This document shows, piece by piece, positions 53,928 through 63,659 of a stretch of 64,000 nucleotides of DNA (position 1 is the stretch's first letter; each line of letters begins with the position of its first letter). The position numbers and the translations under genes were made by a program. This DNA comes from Phallusia mammillata (lineage: Eukaryota; Chordata; Ascidiacea; Phlebobranchia; Ascidiidae). The notes beneath the pieces are model-generated. The model did not search any database, was not told where the DNA came from, and worked only from the letters and a program-made list of their open reading frames with translations. Where the stretch lies: the NCBI GenBank assembly GCA_003260075.1, contig QLIY01000501.1:45077-109076 (forward strand), in the 5' to 3' direction.

Positions 53928-55412
53928 ATGGCTATGGTGGATGATCCTGACTGGTTATTAGCACACATACAGCATTCTTTTATCACAAGTGATGACACAG
54001 GAATGTGTGAAATGGTGATTCAGGACAATGACTTGCTTACATTAGAAGATCATCGCAAGCAAATGAAAGAAATTTACAATTTAAATTCAACCAAGCATAA
54101 ACCCACTGGTTCCTATGGAAAAGCATCGGGTATAGCTTCAACAAGAATACTATCTGAGACGGGGAGTCCGTCGTCAGAAGAAGGACAGTTTCTTGCTTTA
54201 GCACCATCACCAGATATTATGTCAGGATGGGACTTTGGCATTCGAAGGCGCTCCAACACAGCACAAAAGCTGGAACGAATACGCAAGGAGCGCCAAAATC
54301 GTGTCAAGATTAAAACTGTACACTGGAAAGATTTGCCAGAAAGGTTTACAAGTGAACATCTAGACCTAATGTTTGAAAAGAAGGACAAAAACAGAGAAGC
54401 AACATTTGTGGATGGAGTGCAGGATACTGATGCACCTGCTCTAGTTCACGGTGAAAATTCAGTCATTGAAGCTCATGAGAATTTGTGCAATTCGAAATCA
54501 GCACTTGGTGATCTTCAGTTATCGATGGTCAGTGAAAAATCTGTGCCTGTTACTGCCAATGTCTTGTCAACTCGGACAGGTTTTGATGTATCAGCAGTGG
54601 AAACGGCAGAACAAATCAAAGAAAACCAATCACATAAAACTGTTTCAGTTCTGGCAAAGCAGTTGAGTGAAGCAGTGAACATTGTTCACAATCCATTTAA
54701 GGAATATTCTAAATTTGATGGCAGAGGGCATGAAGGCTCTACCCATACCCAAAAAATCAACATGTTTGTCTGGTTGTATGGTGAATCTGCACCCTATAAA
54801 TCAATGTCAGTGATTATACTTTCTGCAGGAGCAAAAATTGCAGACCTTGTTGGTCTAACATGTTGGCAATATGTTACAATGAGTATGTCACCCACAATAA
54901 AGCGCACTGATGTTCAGGGATTTGCTTTGCATATTGCTGAGGATGATGGAGAGGTGGATTATGGCTTTCCACCATTGGAGAACAATGAACCAGTCAGTAA
55001 ATTTAGTTTTCCTACCTTGGCACTCGTGGAAAAACATCAGGTTGGTGATAATGCTTCTGATGATGGAAAATTTCGTGAAAGCGTTTTTGTTCGTGTGAAT
55101 GATTACGCTGGTTTTTCATTAATCCAAGTGGATGATTTATCTGTTTTAATGAGTGAAGTGCTCAGAAAGGCCATTAAACGAAGAAAGGGCAACAAGTATG
55201 CTGGCAGATATTTCTTGGAATATATGGACAAGCCAGGTGTAGTTGTGGATGAAGATCAGACATTGGATAGTACAGGTTGTATGGAATTTTACATGTTGCG
55301 TGAACACAGTGCTAGAAGTATGACTTCAGAAGCTGTTCCTTCCAACATTGAAACGAAGCCAAATGCCAAAGGACAATCTGTTCATTTTTCAAATCGTTTA
55401 ACTATAACCTAG
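53928..55412 (+). CDS. MAPKAP1: SIN1/MAPKAP1, mTORC2 subunit, apparently lacking the PH domain, copy 1
   Basis: 494-residue, single-exon protein. The N-terminus has HSFITSDDTGMCEMV (human SIN1: HVTSDDTGMCEMV). WDFGIRRRSNTAQKLERIRK at 101-120 is diagnostic. A long, poorly conserved insert (about 140-250) follows. The CRIM domain spans about 256-385 (NPFKEYSKFDGRGHEG, LHIAEDDGEVDYGFPPL, KFSFPTLALVEK), and the Ras-binding-like domain about 395-462 (GFSLIQVDDLS, LRKAIKRRKGNKYAGRYFLE, MEFYMLREHSAR). It stops about 30 residues later, where human SIN1 continues into a PH domain. SIN1 holds mTORC2 together and presents AKT/PKC/SGK through CRIM; PH binds PIP3 and restrains mTOR. I see no donor near the end that would add a PH exon. 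Confidence 0.95.
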   Translation: MAMVDDPDWLLAHIQHSFITSDDTGMCEMVIQDNDLLTLEDHRKQMKEIYNLNSTKHKPTGSYGKASGIASTRILSETGSPSSEEGQFLALAPSPDIMSGWDFGIRRRSNTAQKLERIRKERQNRVKIKTVHWKDLPERFTSEHLDLMFEKKDKNREATFVDGVQDTDAPALVHGENSVIEAHENLCNSKSALGDLQLSMVSEKSVPVTANVLSTRTGFDVSAVETAEQIKENQSHKTVSVLAKQLSEAVNIVHNPFKEYSKFDGRGHEGSTHTQKINMFVWLYGESAPYKSMSVIILSAGAKIADLVGLTCWQYVTMSMSPTIKRTDVQGFALHIAEDDGEVDYGFPPLENNEPVSKFSFPTLALVEKHQVGDNASDDGKFRESVFVRVNDYAGFSLIQVDDLSVLMSEVLRKAIKRRKGNKYAGRYFLEYMDKPGVVVDEDQTLDSTGCMEFYMLREHSARSMTSEAVPSNIETKPNAKGQSVHFSNRLTIT

Positions 55413-55742
55413 CACGCTAAGACCTTCATTATCACAATGGTACTTTTATTTTATTAAAACTAGTTTCTACTTTCTACACAAAAAGGTTTTGTCTCGCACA
55501 GGTTTCTTAAAAATGCAAGCCCCAGAGTCTGTTAAATACTTGGCTTTGAACTTTCTTAATTAAGCTTCTGTTTGGAAAAGAAAATTCTTTTGTACCGAAA
55601 GTATAAGAAAAGTTTACTGAATTACAATCAGTCTTTGTAAGAAACAAAAGTTGTGCATGTAAAGGACCTGTTCCTGATGTTAGTGCAATGTTTTTAAATT
55701 CAATGTTCTTGATAGGTGACTTGCATATTTTAAACACATAAA

Positions 55743-55800
55743 ATTAAATTAAAAATTTTGACACTCATTGCATTATTGTTTTCTACTTCCATTTTTTTAG
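55743..55800 (+). promoter_or_regulatory. Intercistronic ATTAAA - TTTTTTTAG junction (SIN1/AGMO), copy 1
   Basis: ATTAAA at 55743-55748, a pyrimidine-rich tract, and a TTTTTTTAG acceptor ending at 55800, 83 nt before the AGMO ATG. Same layout as the PDAP1/SIN1 junction, consistent with operon processing. Confidence 0.5.
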
Positions 55801-55883
55801 TTTTTGTGGTAAACTTCTTTTGAGTTGTTTTCATTGCATGTGCAATATTGTGACTCAGACACTTAGGATGAAAAGTAATCAAT

Positions 55884-56033
55884 ATGAATAACAAATCTGA
55901 CAGTCTGTTAATTCCCCACTCAAATTCATATCGACCTGGCTTGGCAGAAAGTTTTCGATCTTTGTTCTACTGCTTGGGACCTTCAGAATCACTTTTTGAA
56001 GATATCAGCAAAGTTCCAAACTACACAGATGCT
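55884..56033 (+). CDS. AGMO: AGMO (alkylglycerol monooxygenase), first coding exon, copy 1
   Basis: Fifty codons: MNNKSDSLLIPHSNSYRPGL, then AESFRSLFYCLGPSESLFED and ISKVPNYTDA, ending GCT|GTGAGT in phase 0. Human AGMO/TMEM195 has GFRMLFYTMKPSETSFQTLEEVPDYVKKA at the same place. AGMO is an ER-membrane, tetrahydrobiopterin- and iron-dependent enzyme that cleaves ether lipids; the catalytic His boxes are in later exons not seen here. An upstream ATG at 55868 opens an 8-codon frame overlapping the main start. This copy is cut off 12 bases into the intron by the N at 56048, so it has no downstream exons. Confidence 0.85.
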
Positions 56034-56047
56034 GTGAGTCTTAAATG

Positions 56048-56048
56048 A
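56048..56048. other. Single ambiguous base at duplication join
   Basis: An N stands exactly where AGMO intron 1 of copy 1 switches to the interior of hAT element B at the start of copy 2. Other single Ns are at 27 and 44283, the latter also between two repeat copies. Confidence 0.95.
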
Positions 56049-56237
56049 NGGGTCTGCTGGCCTGTAGGCACATTTTATAAGTGGCCCGAAAATCAGGGTT
56101 GCCAACTAAAAAAATACAATCATCAGTGTTGCGCTATCATTGTCACAAAGATCGTTGTTGTAAAGTGGCCTGTATTTTTGACTGGCCTGTAGGCACGTGC
56201 CTACTTTGCCTAATGGTTAATCCGGCACTGGGCCTAC

Positions 56238-57825
56238 CATAAACATTGTTGAAGCGTTAGCAACAAGGAAAAAGTTTGTTAGTAGACCTATCTATTACAA
56301 CAGTGTGTTGTTGTGTATAATATGGCTATCTCTTCCTCTTTCGTCAAAAGAATTTTTACGGAGCAATCATATGGCCTACCTTTATGTCGAACTCTCTGTA
56401 TAGCGGGCATCAATGGTGCCCGGAAGGTTCGAACACGGTGAAATATTTGCTCTAAATATGCTAACAGAAATGAAGTTCTATTTGCGTTGGCGTTTATTTG
56501 TACATAGCTTAAACATCGTCAATTTATTGCTTTTAATGCACATGTTCATAACCGCTTTTTCTCGTGTAATAGGCCTAGTTCCCGTTTCTATAAAAACCTA
56601 TTTCGCATACGTAACATTTTTTCCTGCGTTTATTTACCCCCAAAGCATGTAACTTAACACTGATTTGCGGAAAACGGAACTTGGTTGGACACTGGACAGC
56701 AACCGGGGCGTGTATTGGAGACCAGCTAGGCCTAGGCTACTGCGCCAACATGGAGATATTATTACGTTATTTTCAACAATTTGCAAAGAGCTTAATCTGC
56801 AAACTGAATTTTGTAGTGCAGCAATTCATTTTCATGCATTTCCGTAATATTTCCTCATAATACTTCAAACGCCTTTCTTTGCCTAAACACGTTTTTGATA
56901 GTCGGTTTTATTATTTCACGCTCTATTAAACATGGTGATGCATGATCAATCACGACTCACGAGACATGTTAAAAAATAAAAGGATTATTAAAAAGAGGAT
57001 TATTAATTTGCCGAGTTTAACTAAATAACTGAATCTGGCGGTAAAGCGTTTTTACGTTTATCATATTTTATGAATAGGTGATAGGATTAGGAACTTAGTA
57101 TTTGCAATTTTCAGTAATTTTGCTTTATCTTGTCATAAATTCCTTCTGTGCTGCTCGGACTTTGTTGGAACTTGGATTGGAATTGGAATGCTTGCAGCCA
57201 TGCACACATGCACTTCTCTCCTACCCCCCCCCAAACAAAAAACTTACCCCTATCACATATGAAGGGGTTCTGTCACATATGAAGTAAAAGTAAATTAAAC
57301 AAAAAGTAAATTCGACACCTCTTATTGAGTGCATTTTTTGTTTCAACTCGCCCCTAGAGTGCACTGGGCAGATTACTTTCTTCCTTTGCTACCGAAACAG
57401 CAATTTTTTACAGGTGTTGTCATTAAACTTTCACCTTTTCCAGGCAGTAGTCACACTTGGTTGCGTTATATCTATAACAATCGCTTAGTTTTTTGCTGGT
57501 TTGCTAGCGAATCACTACCTGCGATTGCTTCTAGAAGCGAAAAAGCATATAGTCGGAATTTGTTTGTTTGTTTATGTTATAAAATCTGCTTGCATAAAAT
57601 TTTCAAGACTCTTAAGATTCTTCGAGAAATATTTTTTTAATTTCTCGAGTAACGAGAAATAAAGGAACCATATTGTAAACCAATGCAGTAATTGACATGG
57701 TTGCATGGTATATATCTATCCTTTATTAGCTGTCAATAATGTATTTTCAAAGTGAGCACGAATGTATTTCAAAGTGAGCACAAAACATGTCAATTGGCTA
57801 CAGTCTTACAAGTTTCTTGTTTTAC
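56238..57825. other. Region upstream of PDAP1 (copy 2)
   Basis: Equivalent of 50959-52770, shorter by about 0.2 kb. A 26-base ATGCACACATGCACTTCTCT-type insertion precedes a run of 9 C at 57224-57232. No gene. Confidence 0.45.
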
Positions 57826-57863
57826 TAGGTTTGCACAATACATTGTGGATAGTATTGCTAACA

Positions 57864-58361
57864 ATGCCGTACAAGAAAAATCACAAAGGGAAAAGTCGAC
57901 AGTTTACGAATGTGGAAGAACTTGAATCACAAAGAAAACAGGACGAACAAAGAAGAGCTGCAAAACAGGCTGAATCATCATCTGAGGAAGAGGAGGAAGG
58001 TGATAATCAACAGCGCTCTGTAATTGATGTTCAAAATCCCAATCGAGTGGCGCAGAAAAATAAAAAGATATCACAGCTCGATGATGTTGTGGCAAAACCG
58101 GTTGAACTATCTCGAAGGGAGAAGGAAGAAATTGCTAAACAAGAGTCAGCAAGAAGGTATCAGCAACTTCATGCTGAGGGAAAAACTGATGAAGCAAAGG
58201 CAGATTTGGCAAGACTAGCGATTATTCGCAAACAGAGGGAAGAGTCTGCACGAAAACGAGAAGAGGAGAAAAAAGAAAAAGAGGCAAGAGCACAAGCTGG
58301 AAAAGAAGCCAGTCTTAATGCAATAAAAAGCAAGGGTGGTGGTGCACGGAAAAAGAGATGA
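57864..58361 (+). CDS. PDAP1: PDAP1, copy 2
   Basis: The protein is identical to the copy at 52809-53306 over all 165 residues; only silent differences are seen (for example GCT/GCG near 58219). The presumed acceptor TACTAG ends at 57828. The lack of amino-acid change fits an allele or a very recent duplicate. Confidence 0.95.
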   Translation: MPYKKNHKGKSRQFTNVEELESQRKQDEQRRAAKQAESSSEEEEEGDNQQRSVIDVQNPNRVAQKNKKISQLDDVVAKPVELSRREKEEIAKQESARRYQQLHAEGKTDEAKADLARLAIIRKQREESARKREEEKKEKEARAQAGKEASLNAIKSKGGGARKKR

Positions 58362-58921
58362 ACTCTTTTCCATAGTTTTATTGTATGCATCTGGAAACAA
58401 GGTTAACTGCAGATAACACCATGGTGAGATTCTAAATCATTAAAACCAACTGGTTGGTTGGTGGTGGCTTTTGTTAGACCTTTAGGTGCAGATGAAAGAT
58501 TTTTGCAATTCAGGTTCAGGCTTGTTGTTTTATGTGTTTAGATCTTATCTTTTTGACTTTACTTTAATCTAATTACATGGGTACAACTGAAATGAACAAA
58601 TCAGAAAGGTTAACATAAACCTTCTGATGTATAGTAGCTCAATAGATAAAGAATTTTAGCTATTTATTTGGGCATATTGTCAGCTATATGCTGCCATTTT
58701 GTGTTATTCAATTGCTGTTGCAAGTTTTGCCTTTCCTAAAATCAATTTAAGATAACAGTTTTGTTCTGATATATAGCTTTTAATTAAATTACTCACCAAG
58801 TAAAGCGATTGTCGGACAATGTGTTACAATATGATGTTTGTATTTGCATGCATGTTGATTACCACCACAAAATGTGTTTTGGATTTTTTTGACATTTTTA
58901 ATGGAACGCAGATCTGTCATA

Positions 58922-58950
58922 AATAAAACATGTTTAAAAAAAATCTTTAG
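58922..58950 (+). promoter_or_regulatory. Intercistronic AATAAA - TTTAG junction (PDAP1/SIN1), copy 2
   Basis: Same arrangement as copy 1: AATAAA 58922-58927, acceptor TTTAG ending 58950, SIN1 ATG at 58983. One substitution (TTTGAAA to TTTAAAA) separates the copies. Confidence 0.55.
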
Positions 58951-58982
58951 GATAGGAATTGTAGGGCAAACAACTTTAAAAC

Positions 58983-60467
58983 ATGGCTATGGTGGATGAT
59001 CCTGACTGGTTATTAGCACACATACAGCATTCTTTTATCACAAGTGATGACACAGGAATGTGTGAAATGGTGATTCAGGACAATGACTTGCTTACATTAG
59101 AAGATCATCGCAAGCAAATGAAAGAAATTTACAATTTAAATTCAACCAAGCATAAACCCACTGGTTCCTATGGAAAAGCATCGGGTATAGCTTCAACAAG
59201 AATACTATCTGAGACGGGGAGTCCGTCGTCAGAAGAAGGACAGTTTCTTGCTTTAGCACCATCACCAGATATTATGTCAGGATGGGACTTTGGCATTCGA
59301 AGGCGCTCCAACACAGCACAAAAGCTGGAACGAATACGCAAGGAGCGCCAAAATCGTGTCAAGATTAAAACTGTACACTGGAAAGATTTGCCAGAAAGGT
59401 TTACAAGTGAACATCTAGACCTAATGTTTGAAAAGAAGGACAAAAACGGAGAAGCAACATTTGTGGATGGAGTGCAGGAGACTGATGCACCTGCTTTAGT
59501 TCACGGTGAAAATTCAGTCATTGAAGCTCATGAGAATTTGTGCAATTCGAAATCAGCACTTGGTGATCTTCAGTTATCGATGGTCAGTGAAAAATCTGTG
59601 CCTGTTACTGCCAATGTCTTGTCAACTCGGACAGGTTTTGATGTATCAGCAGTGGAAACGGTAGAACAAATCAAAGAAAACCAATCACATAAAACTGTTT
59701 CAGTTCTGGCAAAGCAGCTGAGTGAAGCAGTGAACATTGTTCACAATCCATTTAAGGAATATTCTAAATTTGATGGCAGAGGGCATGAAGGCTCTACCCA
59801 TACCCAAAAAATCAACATGTTTGTATGGTTGTATGGTGAATCTGCACCCTATAAATCAATGTCAGTGATTATACTTTCTGCAGGAGCAAAAATTGCAGAC
59901 CTTATTGGTCTAACATGTTGGCAATATGTTACAATGAGTATGTCACCCACAATAAAGTGCACTGATGTTCAGGGATTTGCTTTGCATATTGCTGAGGATG
60001 ATGGAGAGGTGGATTATGGCTTTCCACCATTGGAGAACAATGAACCAGTCAGTAAATTTAGTTTTCCTACCTTGGCACTCGTGGAAAAACATCAGGTTGG
60101 TGATAATGCTTCTGATGATGGAAAATTTCGTGAAAGCGTTTTTGTTCGTGTGAATGATTACGCTGGTTTTTCATTAATCCAAGTGGATGATTTATCTGTT
60201 TTAATGAGTGAAGTGCTCAGAAAGGCCATTAAACGAAGAAAGGGCAACAAGTATGCTGGCAGATATTTCTTGGAATATATGGACAAGCCAGGTGTAGTTG
60301 TGGATGAAGATCAGACATTGGATAGTACAGGTTGTATGGAATTTTACATGTTGCGTGAACACAGTGCTAGAAGTATGACTTCAGAAGCTGTTCCTTCCAA
60401 CATTGAAACGAAGCCAAATGCCAAAGGACAATCTGTTCATTTTTCAAATCGTTTAACTATAACCTAG
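58983..60467 (+). CDS. MAPKAP1: SIN1/MAPKAP1, copy 2
   Basis: Same 494-residue, PH-less protein as copy 1, with five substitutions: R156G, D166E, A227V, V308I and R326C. The first three are in the variable insert. V308I gives DLIGL as in human SIN1, and R326C is in a variable loop of CRIM. Both frames are intact, with no sign of pseudogene decay. Downstream spacing to AGMO is as in copy 1 except for a short insertion near 60621. Confidence 0.95.
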   Translation: MAMVDDPDWLLAHIQHSFITSDDTGMCEMVIQDNDLLTLEDHRKQMKEIYNLNSTKHKPTGSYGKASGIASTRILSETGSPSSEEGQFLALAPSPDIMSGWDFGIRRRSNTAQKLERIRKERQNRVKIKTVHWKDLPERFTSEHLDLMFEKKDKNGEATFVDGVQETDAPALVHGENSVIEAHENLCNSKSALGDLQLSMVSEKSVPVTANVLSTRTGFDVSAVETVEQIKENQSHKTVSVLAKQLSEAVNIVHNPFKEYSKFDGRGHEGSTHTQKINMFVWLYGESAPYKSMSVIILSAGAKIADLIGLTCWQYVTMSMSPTIKCTDVQGFALHIAEDDGEVDYGFPPLENNEPVSKFSFPTLALVEKHQVGDNASDDGKFRESVFVRVNDYAGFSLIQVDDLSVLMSEVLRKAIKRRKGNKYAGRYFLEYMDKPGVVVDEDQTLDSTGCMEFYMLREHSARSMTSEAVPSNIETKPNAKGQSVHFSNRLTIT

Positions 60468-60951
60468 CACGCTAAGACCTTCATTATCACAATGGTACTT
60501 TTATTTTATTAAAACTAGTTTCTACTTTCTACACAAAAAGGTTTTGTCTCGCACAGGTTTCTTAAAAATGCAAGCCCCAGAGTCTGTTAAATACTTGGCT
60601 TTGAACTTTCTTAATTAAGCTTTGGAAAAGAAAAATTGTTTGGAAAAGAAAATTCTTTTGTACCGAAAGTATAAGAAAAGTTTACTGAATTACAATCAGT
60701 CTTTGTAAGAAACAAAAGTTGTGCATGTAAAGGACCTGTTCCTGATGTTAGTGCAATGTTTTTAAATTCAATGTTCTTGATAGGTGACTTGCATATTTTA
60801 AACACATAAAATTAAATTAAAAATTTTGACACTCATTGCATTATTGTTTTCTACTTCCATTTTTTTAGTTTTTGTGGTAAACTTCTTTTGAGTTGTTTTC
60901 ATTGCATGTGCAATATTGTGACTCAGACACTTAGGATGAAAAGTAATCAAT

Positions 60952-61101
60952 ATGAATAACAAATCTGACAGTCTGTTAATTCCCCACTCAAATTCATATC
61001 GACCTGGCTTGGCAGAAAGTTTTCGATCTTTGTTCTACTGCTTGGGACCTTCAGAATCACTTTTTGAAGATATCAGCAAAGTTCCAAACTACACAGATGC
61101 T
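60952..61101 (+). CDS. AGMO: AGMO first coding exon, copy 2 (continuous with right flank)
   Basis: Identical 50-codon exon with donor GCT|GTGAGT. Here the intron continues to the window end, so this is the copy that would be spliced to the remaining AGMO exons to the right. The acceptor-like TTTTTTTAG ends at 60868. None of the later AGMO exons (membrane segments, His-box motifs) was found before 64000. Confidence 0.85.
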
Positions 61102-61115
61102 GTGAGTCTTAAATA

Positions 61116-61400
61116 ATAGCATTATATATATACATACTATATATATATATAGGGTTGCCATCGACATGGATTTCCAAACTACTAAATTTTTATGTGAAAT
61201 GAAGCAAAGGTTTTTGAACAAATCTCTGCAATTAAACAAGCTGTGACATAGGGGGGGGGGGATAGCATTATATATATACATACTATATATATATATATAT
61301 AGGGTTGCCATCGACATGGATTTCCAAAATACTAAATTTTTATGTGAAATGTAGCAAAGGTTTTTGAACAAATCTCTGCAATTAAACAAGCTGTGACATA
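61116..61400. repeat. Direct repeat pair (~0.14 kb) split by G tract, with TA microsatellite
   Basis: 61116-61250 and 61262-61400 share ATAGCATTATATATATACAT through AAACAAGCTGTGACATA, separated by 11 G (61251-61261). The copies differ in TA repeat number and in a few bases. Confidence 0.92.
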
Positions 61401-61907
61401 TCACATGTCATTTTTTGGCCTTCTGTTGAAAATAAGACAATACAAAATAAGGATTTAAGTCAAAAACAAGAACATTTCTTAGAAGAAAGGACAATAAATT
61501 TTTCTACGACAGAAATAAGGACGGTATGGCAACCTTGTATATATATATACCTTAAATATACATTATATATGTACCCTTTTCTGCATACATTAGACATTGT
61601 ACTACTGAAATGTGTGACAACTTAAAATTTTGTCCAATATTTCTCAAATCTGTTTCGGCCTTTAGGAACAAATTTATTTTGATAAATTATATGCACATAA
61701 CTTAGCACCACAACTTCTGCAACAGACATAGTGGATGTTATGGCTTCCCTTTCTTGAAGGGACACAGATAGTTTGTGTCCACAATTTATAAGTGTGACGC
61801 TGGTTTGTTTTTACCTGTCTGGTCAAGAAATAGTGCTTTGGGTGTTTTAAAATTTGCTTACACATGTTTTTTGAGGTCATATGGTGTTGAATGTTGACCC
61901 TTTACAC

Positions 61908-62236
61908 CAGGGGTGGGGAACCTACTTACTACCGCGGGCCGCATGAATTGCACAACATTTTCAGGCGGGCCAATTTTTATTTATTTTCAAATTCAGTTTA
62001 AAAACACCCGCTTTTTCTTTGCTGCTACATGTTTGCAACAAGCAATTTTTATGGAAGTTTGACGTCATAATGTGGAATGGAAGATATTGGAAAAAAATTA
62101 CCAATAATGTAGAATTCATATCAAGGATATATTTGTACATAAGGGGGGGGGGCTTTATTTGATGCTATGTGTAGACTTTAATAAAATTGTGACGAGGGCC
62201 ACATTGAAAAGGCAGGCCGCAGGTTCCCCACCCCTG
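61908..62236. mobile_element. hAT-type MITE with perfect 8-bp duplication
   Basis: Ends CAGGGGTGGGGAACCT / AGGTTCCCCACCCCTG; CTTTACAC flanks both sides (61900-61907, 62237-62244). 329 bp, non-coding, with a GGGCCGCA-type inner repeat and 10 G at 62143-62152. Confidence 0.93.
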
Positions 62237-62339
62237 CTTTACACTATGACCTAGCTGTTCATCCAGAACATACAATAAACAAATGGCTAAGCTTACCAGG
62301 AGTCCTAGTTGGTATATTGATTTTGTGTAAATTGTTTTT

Positions 62340-62805
62340 TTTTCTTCCCAAAGTTGTCCGACTCGTTTTTCCATCAAATGTTTGATGGATTTGGATGAAA
62401 TGTAGACAGATGGTAGATATAGTTATGTAGATGTGCATCCCACTTTGTTTCACAGATGGAGCCATCAAATGTTTGATGGATTTGGCTGAAATTTACACAG
62501 ATGGTAGATATGTTATGTAGATGTGGATGTGGCTGAAATTTACACAGATGGTAGATATAGTTATGTAGATGTGCATCCCACTTTGTTTTTGTTGAAAACC
62601 CCAGTATTTACCCTGATAGCCCCCCAAAATCGGGTATTTTTCCCCCAAAATTTGTCCGACTCATTTTTTCATCAAATGTTTAATGGATTTGGCTCAACCT
62701 TATACAGATGGTATATATAGTTATGTAGATGTGGACGTTTTTCGGCCATGGCAGTTAGGGGGGTTGTTAACAGCCCTATGATGTCAGAAGCATTAACGGT
62801 TGTTG

Positions 62806-62859
<54 letters not shown>

Positions 62860-63000
62860 CTAAAATGGGTTAGTTTCTTTGTAAAGTTTGTCCCCCTTGT
62901 TTTGTCATCAAATGTTTGATGGATTTGGCTGAAACTTATACAGATGGTAGATATAATTATGTAGATGTGCTTACCCCGCTAGCCTCCTAAAATAGGTGAG
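62340..63000. repeat. Degenerate tandem repeat (TTTGATGGATTTGGCTGAAA units)
   Basis: At least five imperfect copies of a unit containing CATCAAATGTTTGATGGATT, then ACAGATGGTAGATATAGTTA and TGTAGATGTG, near 62370, 62460, 62530, 62660 and 62900. Spacing varies. Self-complementary CATCAAATGTTTGATG makes each unit a potential hairpin. Confidence 0.8.
62807..62857. repeat. 51-base G homopolymer
   Basis: Uninterrupted G. The 77 bases before it (from GGACGTTTTTCGGCCATGGC to GGTTGTTGC) recur at 63228-63297, there followed by ordinary sequence, so the G run again abuts a duplicated segment. Confidence 0.95.
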
Positions 63001-63227
63001 TTTGTAAACAGAGTCAGAATTGGCTGAAATTTGGATAGCTCGTAGAGTATGCCATTTATAGATGTTGATTGTTGACGTTGTGTTCAACCCTGTAGCCCTA
63101 ACATTTACCCCATAAGCCCCCAAACATATTTGTATGTTACTGGGCACCACAAACAAGTTTTCAGTGGCGCAATAGTGTTACAAGGGCAACCAGTTGTATA
63201 TTACTTGTTTGTAGGTTGCTTGGTGGA

Positions 63228-63297
63228 CGTTTTTCGGCCATGGCAGTTAGGGGGTTGTTAACAGCCCTATGATGTCAGAAGCATTAACGGTTGTTGC
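63228..63297. repeat. Second copy of the segment that precedes the G tract
   Basis: Matches 62730-62806 (GACGTTTTTCGGCCATGGCA ... TAACGGTTGTTGC) with a one-base indel in a G run. Confidence 0.88.
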
Positions 63298-63659
63298 TCA
63301 AAACACCTCTAGTGGTCTAAATCTCAAACATTGCCGGATTGGGCTGAAATTTTGCAGTACTATTGATTGAGTCTTTGAGGTTTCTTATTTTTGTAGTTTG
63401 CATGTCGAACCTCATTAGTTACCCTACTAGCCCCCTTGCAAAGTTTATTGAACATACTATTTTAGGTTTGCTACCCCATTATTAGAACGTTAAATAGGAC
63501 ATACTTCAAACAATATCAGATTTATATAGTTTGTACTTGACATAGTAGTACTATTTAAGCCCAGTGCCGACCACTGTGTTTTACAACACCCGAATTTCTC
63601 ATGGTTATCTCTTGAAATGCATTATTTTCAACTTTGCATGTGTGGTAACCAGACATGGG

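Larger units (their letters stand above)
50771..56046. repeat. Large duplicated segment, copy 1
   Basis: Nearly identical to 56050-61114. It starts 15 bases inside hAT element B and ends in AGMO intron 1, where an N at 56048 marks the join. Differences are sparse substitutions plus two indels: about 0.2 kb at 51950-52210 is present here only, and TTTGGAAAAGAAAAATTG near 60621 is in copy 2 only. Confidence 0.95.
56050..61114. repeat. Large duplicated segment, copy 2
   Basis: Second copy of 50771-56046. It leads on into AGMO intron sequence absent from copy 1, so this is the copy in continuity with the right flank, while copy 1 is in continuity with the left flank. Confidence 0.95.

Noticed and set aside
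52771..60467. PDAP1 and SIN1 as processed retrogenes
   Set aside because: They lack introns, but have no poly-A tails or flanking target duplications, are intact, and sit in an operon-like array with proper signals; more likely native intronless genes.
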